A stretch of 64,000 bases of DNA, from NCBI GenBank assembly GCA_003215655.1, contig QCKB01000006.1, forward strand, positions 44,054 to 108,053, read 5' to 3'. Every line of letters starts with the position of its first letter. The first letter of the stretch is position 1. Under the pieces are notes generated by a model. That model saw only the letters and a list, made by a program, of their open reading frames with translations. It had not been told where the DNA came from and made no database searches. Shown here one piece after another: positions 59,092-64,000 of this stretch. The translations under genes and the position numbers were made by a program. Origin of the DNA: Prochlorococcus sp. AG-409-J16 (GTDB taxonomy: Bacteria; Cyanobacteriota; Cyanobacteriia; PCC-6307; Cyanobiaceae).

Positions 59092-60600
59092 TTGAAAAGT
59101 CTCCCCCAAGCCACTCGCAATGAAAGCTTTCTTCCTCTAATTCAAGCTGTAATAGGAGGACTGTTAGCAGGTTCAAGCCTCGAACAAGGCGGGATATTGC
59201 TAATGGCACCTGCTTTAGCCATTCTCTGGGCAATAAGCAAAAATTGTCTAGCGGCTGGTTTATGGGGGTTCGCCGCAGTCCTAATAAGTCACAGATGGCT
59301 ATTAGCTTTACATCCCCTTACCTGGATAGGCATTCCCGCATCATTAAGCCTTTTCATCGCTATATTTATTTGGCTGATCTGCTGCAGCATTGGAAGTATT
59401 CTGACTTGGACCTGGGCAAAAATTGGAAAGTTAATTAGAAAGTTTGCTGATGCTGATGAAGAGTTCCAAACCGAACTCTTCTATTCATTAGTAATGGCAT
59501 GCTTATGGGGTTTTGGAGAAGTTGTTCTATCAAAATCACCCATTTACTGGATTGGAATAGAAACAAGCTTTCTTAAGGGCAATTTTCCATTAGTAGGCTT
59601 GGCAAGATGGATTGGATCTGGGGGATTAGCAACCTTAGAAATATTTATGGGCTGGTGGTTATTACAGACAATCCTAATTTTCGGTAAAAAACAACTCTGG
59701 AGGAAAACCTTTTCACTTGGTGTTTTAAGCCTTCTCCTAGCAAATGGCCTTGGACTAATACTCTTGCAACCTCCACCTATTTCTTCTTCTGCGCAGGTTG
59801 CTCTTTGGCAACCTGCAATAGCAACTCGAACGAAATTCTCTGAAGAACAAAAAAGCCGTCTACCAAAAATCATTCAAACCACTTTGCAGAAAGCAAGTGA
59901 TTTAAATGCTGATTGGCTGGTGGCGCCTGAAGGGACACTTCCCCCTAATCAAAAGCTCCTGGCTCCTGCTCAAATAACTTTTCTTACCGGTGGTTTTAGG
60001 TGGACCAGAGGACAACAGAGAAGCTCCTTATTGGTATTTGATGAAGGGAACCTTGTCTCATCTTCAGCTATCGATAAACACCGTTTAGTCCCTCTTGGGG
60101 AGTGGGTACCTTCACTTGGGAACATCAGATTGCCTGGCCTGTCCGCCATAGGGGGACTTGACTCAGGTCCTCCCTCAAGACTCTTGAATTGGTCTGGGCC
60201 TCCAGTTGCTGTAGCCATATGTTATGAGCTCAGCAATGGATCATCCATAGCACAAGCCGTTTCAAATGGCGCCGAATGGGTATTAGCTATTGGGAATTTG
60301 GATCCTTATCCGCTTCTACTACAGAAACAATTTCTAGACTTAGCAAAACTTCGAAGCATTGAAGTAGCCCGTGACCTTATTAGCGTTGGCAATACAGGTC
60401 CTTCATCATTGGTCTCTTCCTCTGGGGAAATAAGCAACTTAATTCCACCTTTTGAATCTAAAATAGGGTCAACAAAGATAAATCTTCACCAAGATTCAAC
60501 TGGCTATATCCGTTGGCGTGAGAAACCTCTTTTAGCAATTATGTTTGCTAGTTTATATGGTCTTATGAAACTAAAAATTCGTAAAATATTCAATCTATAA
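59092..60600 (+). CDS. lnt: Apolipoprotein N-acyltransferase
   Basis: Lnt adds the third acyl chain to bacterial lipoproteins in the inner membrane. The 502 residues start at TTG; about six membrane helices occupy the first 230, followed by a nitrilase-like periplasmic domain with glutamate in WLVAPEGTLPP, lysine in AIDKHRLVPLGEWVP, and cysteine in PVAVAICYELSNG: a complete Glu-Lys-Cys triad. One more helix lies at the end. Confidence 0.92.
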   Translation: MKSLPQATRNESFLPLIQAVIGGLLAGSSLEQGGILLMAPALAILWAISKNCLAAGLWGFAAVLISHRWLLALHPLTWIGIPASLSLFIAIFIWLICCSIGSILTWTWAKIGKLIRKFADADEEFQTELFYSLVMACLWGFGEVVLSKSPIYWIGIETSFLKGNFPLVGLARWIGSGGLATLEIFMGWWLLQTILIFGKKQLWRKTFSLGVLSLLLANGLGLILLQPPPISSSAQVALWQPAIATRTKFSEEQKSRLPKIIQTTLQKASDLNADWLVAPEGTLPPNQKLLAPAQITFLTGGFRWTRGQQRSSLLVFDEGNLVSSSAIDKHRLVPLGEWVPSLGNIRLPGLSAIGGLDSGPPSRLLNWSGPPVAVAICYELSNGSSIAQAVSNGAEWVLAIGNLDPYPLLLQKQFLDLAKLRSIEVARDLISVGNTGPSSLVSSSGEISNLIPPFESKIGSTKINLHQDSTGYIRWREKPLLAIMFASLYGLMKLKIRKIFNL

Positions 60601-60604
60601 AGTA

Positions 60605-61822
60605 TTAAGAATCTTTTTGAATAATTCCTCCTCCGAGCAAAATATCTCCGAAATAAAAAACAGCTGCCTGACCTGGTGTAATAGAGAATTGTTTATCTTG
60701 GAAGTTTATGATACAACGAAATGGCCTCTTAATAGAAATATCTTTCTTTGTTGGTTCAATAGGAATTAGTTCTGCCTTTACTGGTTTACTCCGATAACGA
60801 ACTTGTACCTCTATTGCAATATTTCCTCGTGGTGGAGCAATTGATACCCAATTAATTTCTCCAACAATACATTTTGCTGTACCAGAATCAGATCTTGGGG
60901 CAACAACAACACGATTAGCTTTTTCTTCTAACCTAACAACATGTAATGGCTCACTCCATGAAACACCAATACCTTTGCGCTGCCCAATTGTAAAATGATG
61001 TATGCCATCATGATTTCCAATTACACTTCCATCATTAAGAACAATTTCTCCTTTATTAGGAGGCAAGTATTCATCTAAAAATGCACGCATTGAACCATAA
61101 TGTTCCACAAGACACAAGTCCTGGCTCTCAGGCTTTTGTGCTGTCCGCAATCCATATCTGACAGCCTCTTTACGAGTCTCTTCTTTTGTTAATTCTCCTA
61201 AAGGAAATACAACTTTTCCTAATACTTCTTGAGAAAGATCATATAAAAAATAACTTTGATCTTTATTTGAATCTAATCCCCGCAAAAGCACATTTCTTCC
61301 AGAAGTTTGTCCAGGAATATCAATTAATAAATCCATTTCCTCATAATCTCGAACTCTTGCATAATGACCTGTAGCAAGACGATTAATTCCAAATTTCTTT
61401 TCTGCCCATTGAAGCATTTCTGAAAACTTCACCGCACGATTACATTGTGAGCAAGGCAATGGTGTGACACCCGCTTGATAACCATTAACCAGTTTTTCTA
61501 CTATCTCTTTTTTGAAAAGAGACCTTGAATCAAGGACATTATGAGAAATCCCAAGTTGCTGGCAAATTCCTGCTGCATCTATAAGTCCATCTGAGCAACA
61601 AGCCCCTTTACCACTCATAAGCCAAAGGGTTAAACCTTCAACCAACCAACCTGCCTCAACAAGTAGTGCAGCTGTTAAAGAGCTGTCTACCCCTCCAGAC
61701 AATCCGACCACAACACGGTGCTCTCCTGAAAAGGATTGCAGCCGCTTTAGAGTGTTCCCAACAGCAGAGGTTGCTGAAGGAGTGGAATCCATGATTTTTG
61801 ATGTTGTGAATTTAGGCGGCAT
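60605..61822 (-). CDS. mnmA: tRNA-specific 2-thiouridylase
   Basis: MnmA thiolates U34 in tRNAs for Lys, Glu and Gln. The 405 residues have the PP-loop [22 protein letters not shown], the catalytic cysteine pair in [13 protein letters not shown] and SQDLCLVEH, and [13 protein letters not shown]. An ATG at 61792 would remove ten residues and is equally possible as start. It converges with lnt, five bases apart. Confidence 0.95.
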   Translation of the reverse strand: MPPKFTTSKIMDSTPSATSAVGNTLKRLQSFSGEHRVVVGLSGGVDSSLTAALLVEAGWLVEGLTLWLMSGKGACCSDGLIDAAGICQQLGISHNVLDSRSLFKKEIVEKLVNGYQAGVTPLPCSQCNRAVKFSEMLQWAEKKFGINRLATGHYARVRDYEEMDLLIDIPGQTSGRNVLLRGLDSNKDQSYFLYDLSQEVLGKVVFPLGELTKEETRKEAVRYGLRTAQKPESQDLCLVEHYGSMRAFLDEYLPPNKGEIVLNDGSVIGNHDGIHHFTIGQRKGIGVSWSEPLHVVRLEEKANRVVVAPRSDSGTAKCIVGEINWVSIAPPRGNIAIEVQVRYRSKPVKAELIPIEPTKKDISIKRPFRCIINFQDKQFSITPGQAAVFYFGDILLGGGIIQKDS

Positions 61823-61849
61823 AGGCTTTACCGCAATTACATATTCATA

Positions 61850-63442
61850 GTGAAGACCAACGAGACATTTTTGGATTGGCCTAAATCAGATGCTGAGCAT
61901 CTTTTGATAAAAGCTGAGCAAATGATGTCCCTTGAACAACAGATCATCGCAAACGGTCTGCCGGTTGAGTCTTTGATGGAGAAAGTTGGCGGAGCAATGG
62001 CCAATTGGTTACTTAAAAGAGATGAACTTCTACAAAAAGGAGTAATTGTTTTAATTGGTCCTGGGCACAACGGAGGGGATGGCCTTGTAGTAGCCAGGGA
62101 ACTACATCTGGCTGGAGTAAACGTTCAAGTTTGGTGTCCCCTGAAAATCTGCAAACCGCTTACATCCGCACATTGGTCTTACATAAATTGGCTTGGTGTT
62201 AAGGAAATTTCAGGTTCCCCAGATCCCAAAGCTTCTTCATTATGGATAGAGGCTTTATTTGGTCTTGGCCAAACAAGAGCTCTTCCTGAGCCAATTGGGG
62301 AACTCCTCAAAGAAAGGCAAAAACATCAGCCTGACCGGCTAATCAGCTTAGATGTCCCTGCTGGAATTTGCTCAGATACTGGAAGAGAACTTCCTGGTGG
62401 TGCGGCCTTTGCAGAAAGCACTCTTACCGCAGGACTAATAAAACAGGGACTTGTACAGGATCAAGCAATAAAACATGTTGGCAACTTAATAAGAATAGAA
62501 ATTGGCCTGCCAAAAATTGTTTTAAAGGCTCTTGCTAAAGAGCAGCCAAAGATTATTTACCCTGAAGACCTCTCAAGTATTCCTTGGCCACAAATACCAA
62601 CAAGCTCGACAAAATATCAACGGGGCAAGGTTTTAGTTATTGCAGGAAGCAGACAATACAGAGGGGCTGCATACCTTGCTATCCAAGGAGTTTTAAGCAG
62701 TGGTGCAGGCAATATTCAAGCAGCAATTCCAGAAATCATTTGCAATCCTCTATGCCAAAAAGCCCCAGAAGTTGTAATTGCAGCAGAGCTTGAGAGTTCA
62801 TCTTCTGGAGGACTCTTAATAAATAATTGGCTGGCAAACTTTGATCTCAATAAATTTGATGCGATTCTGATTGGGCCTGGTTTAGGAAAAAGCAATGAGC
62901 CTTGGTCAGAAGGTACAAAACCTCTTCAATCTTTTAGTGGATTGTTAGTTATAGATGCTGATGGATTAAATAGAATGGCAACAACAACTGAAAAATGGAA
63001 CTGGTTAAAAAATAGAACTGGGCCCACTTGGATTACACCTCATAGAAAGGAATTTGATCGCTTATTTCCGAATCTTCAAGGTCTTCCCGCTCCAGAAGCC
63101 GCTATTCAAGCTTCCCGTATAAGCGGGGCAGAAGTTCTTCTCAAAGGTGCTCATAGCGTCGTATCCGATCCATCTGGAGCAACTTGGCAGGTAATTAAAA
63201 CTGCTCCGTGGTCAGCCCGAAGTGGTCTGGGTGATGTGTTGGCTGGCTATGCCACAGGGCTAGGCGCAATTGGGAAAGCATCCTCAAACAATTCTGAAAA
63301 GGGAATTCTGCCGATTTCGATGTTCCTTCATGCTCAAGCCGCTAGAAATTCCAAAACTGGAAGCAAAGCCAGCTCTATCGCATCTGTTTTAGGGGAAATA
63401 ACGATTGCGTTGCAATCAAGGCATGTGTTTATTGGCACATGA
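61850..63442 (+). CDS. nnr: Bifunctional NAD(P)H-hydrate repair enzyme
   Basis: Nnr (YjeF) repairs hydrated NADH and NADPH: the N-terminal domain epimerises and the C-terminal domain dehydrates them with ADP or ATP. The 530 residues carry [23 protein letters not shown] (epimerase loop, about 66-88), the second domain from [19 protein letters not shown], and [14 protein letters not shown] with [14 protein letters not shown]. Both domains look complete. Confidence 0.93.
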   Translation: MKTNETFLDWPKSDAEHLLIKAEQMMSLEQQIIANGLPVESLMEKVGGAMANWLLKRDELLQKGVIVLIGPGHNGGDGLVVARELHLAGVNVQVWCPLKICKPLTSAHWSYINWLGVKEISGSPDPKASSLWIEALFGLGQTRALPEPIGELLKERQKHQPDRLISLDVPAGICSDTGRELPGGAAFAESTLTAGLIKQGLVQDQAIKHVGNLIRIEIGLPKIVLKALAKEQPKIIYPEDLSSIPWPQIPTSSTKYQRGKVLVIAGSRQYRGAAYLAIQGVLSSGAGNIQAAIPEIICNPLCQKAPEVVIAAELESSSSGGLLINNWLANFDLNKFDAILIGPGLGKSNEPWSEGTKPLQSFSGLLVIDADGLNRMATTTEKWNWLKNRTGPTWITPHRKEFDRLFPNLQGLPAPEAAIQASRISGAEVLLKGAHSVVSDPSGATWQVIKTAPWSARSGLGDVLAGYATGLGAIGKASSNNSEKGILPISMFLHAQAARNSKTGSKASSIASVLGEITIALQSRHVFIGT

Positions 63443-63580
63443 ATTTGTATTGAATTAGTAACTTAAGGAGCGAATTGTGTAGTTTTCCACTCGTAAATCT
63501 GAAGGGTTCTTGAAAGAAAAACGTTTTTTGCGATTTCTGTACCAAATTCCATCCACATAAATGGGGAGAAGTTATCAGTA

Positions 63581-64000
63581 ATGGTTTCTTCAGCACCAAA
63601 AGCTTCAGAATCACAAAGGCGACGTAGCACTGATCCGATCAGCTGGTATCTCGCGACTATTGGCCGTATACCCCTGCTCACTGCAGCAGAAGAAATTGAG
63701 CTGGGCAATCAGGTCCAGACAATGATGAAACTCACTGAAGATGGGTCAGTCTCTGACAAGAGCGAAAAACTGACTTCTCATCAGCGGAGATTAATTCGCA
63801 TCGGGCGAAGAGCCAAAGAGCGAATGATGAAGGCCAACCTACGCTTAGTAGTAAGTGTTGCCAAGAAATATCAAGGTAAAGGCCTTGAACTTCTAGACCT
63901 CATCCAAGAAGGCTCTCTTGGTCTAGAAAGAGCTGTTGAAAAGTTTGATCCAACCCGTGGATACAAGTTTTCAACTTATGCCTTTTGGTGGATTCGCCAA
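63581..64000 (+). CDS. Group 2 sigma-70 factor, N-terminal part (partial)
   Basis: The window ends within this gene; 140 residues are seen. After a short start comes region 1.2 ([28 protein letters not shown]) and region 2 ([40 protein letters not shown]...[13 protein letters not shown]). The absent long region 1.1 points to a group 2 (non-essential) sigma rather than the main sigma. Which of the paralogues cannot be told. Confidence 0.93.
   Translation, partial: MVSSAPKASESQRRRSTDPISWYLATIGRIPLLTAAEEIELGNQVQTMMKLTEDGSVSDKSEKLTSHQRRLIRIGRRAKERMMKANLRLVVSVAKKYQGKGLELLDLIQEGSLGLERAVEKFDPTRGYKFSTYAFWWIRQ

Overview
The window comes from a marine unicellular cyanobacterium, most likely a low-light type of Prochlorococcus. 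The evidence is the psbD/psbC pair encoding photosystem II D2 and CP43, a compact AT-rich genome with very short spacers, a nickel superoxide dismutase with its maturation protease and a nickel transporter, a ClpR/ClpP3 pair, and many small cyanobacteria-specific proteins (DUF3122, DUF3611, DUF1517, DUF4359, TIGR03792). Genus is inferred from gene content and order; the exact clade cannot be fixed by eye.

Layout. 1-6.1 kb: psbD end, psbC, maf, then a coupled set (wHTH-like protein, cobQ, ferredoxin), a membrane glycosyltransferase and a probable 38-residue membrane peptide. 6.3-12.8 kb (mostly minus): lumenal pentapeptide protein, tRNA-Ala, lexA with a near-consensus SOS box, argF, ftsH, ribD and a DUF3122 protein. 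12.9-23.6 kb: cobL, nadK, pheS, surE, ribF, thiE-thiS, a DUF1517 protein, larB, a TIGR03792 protein and ispF, with three unlisted small genes in the gaps.

23.7-33.1 kb is the accessory region. It holds a TPR protein, a TPR-sulfotransferase fusion, several glycosyltransferases (one resembling cyanophage proteins), a DUF6165-like protein, a divergent pair of equal-length paralogues of unknown function, and a polyprenyl-phosphate sugar transferase. Together these suggest a variable cell-surface polysaccharide locus. Spacers here are longer and more AT-rich than elsewhere.

33.1-45.8 kb: cobD, ilvC, clpP3-clpR, a PIN-TRAM protein, hemW, panB, SRP RNA, then the division and cell-wall string ddl-hyp-ftsQ-(J-domain)-ftsZ, then miaB and tRNA-His. 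45.8-48.9 kb: a coupled trio of DUF4359 protein, cytosine-deaminase-like amidohydrolase and GlcD-like FAD oxidase. 49.0-53.1 kb: murA, tRNA-Leu, argD and folC on the minus strand and another tRNA-Leu on the plus strand. 53.1-64 kb: a TrmH-type methyltransferase coupled to lpdA, trpC, the nickel-SOD cluster, an FKBP isomerase, lnt, mnmA, nnr, and the start of a group 2 sigma-70 factor that runs off the window.

Two genes, cobD and the trmH-like gene, carry conserved N-terminal sequence upstream of their first ATG with no canonical start codon available. This points to CTG or ATA/ATT initiation. The divergent paralogue pair, the phage-like glycosyltransferase block and the amidohydrolase-oxidase pair are the best candidates for undescribed biology.
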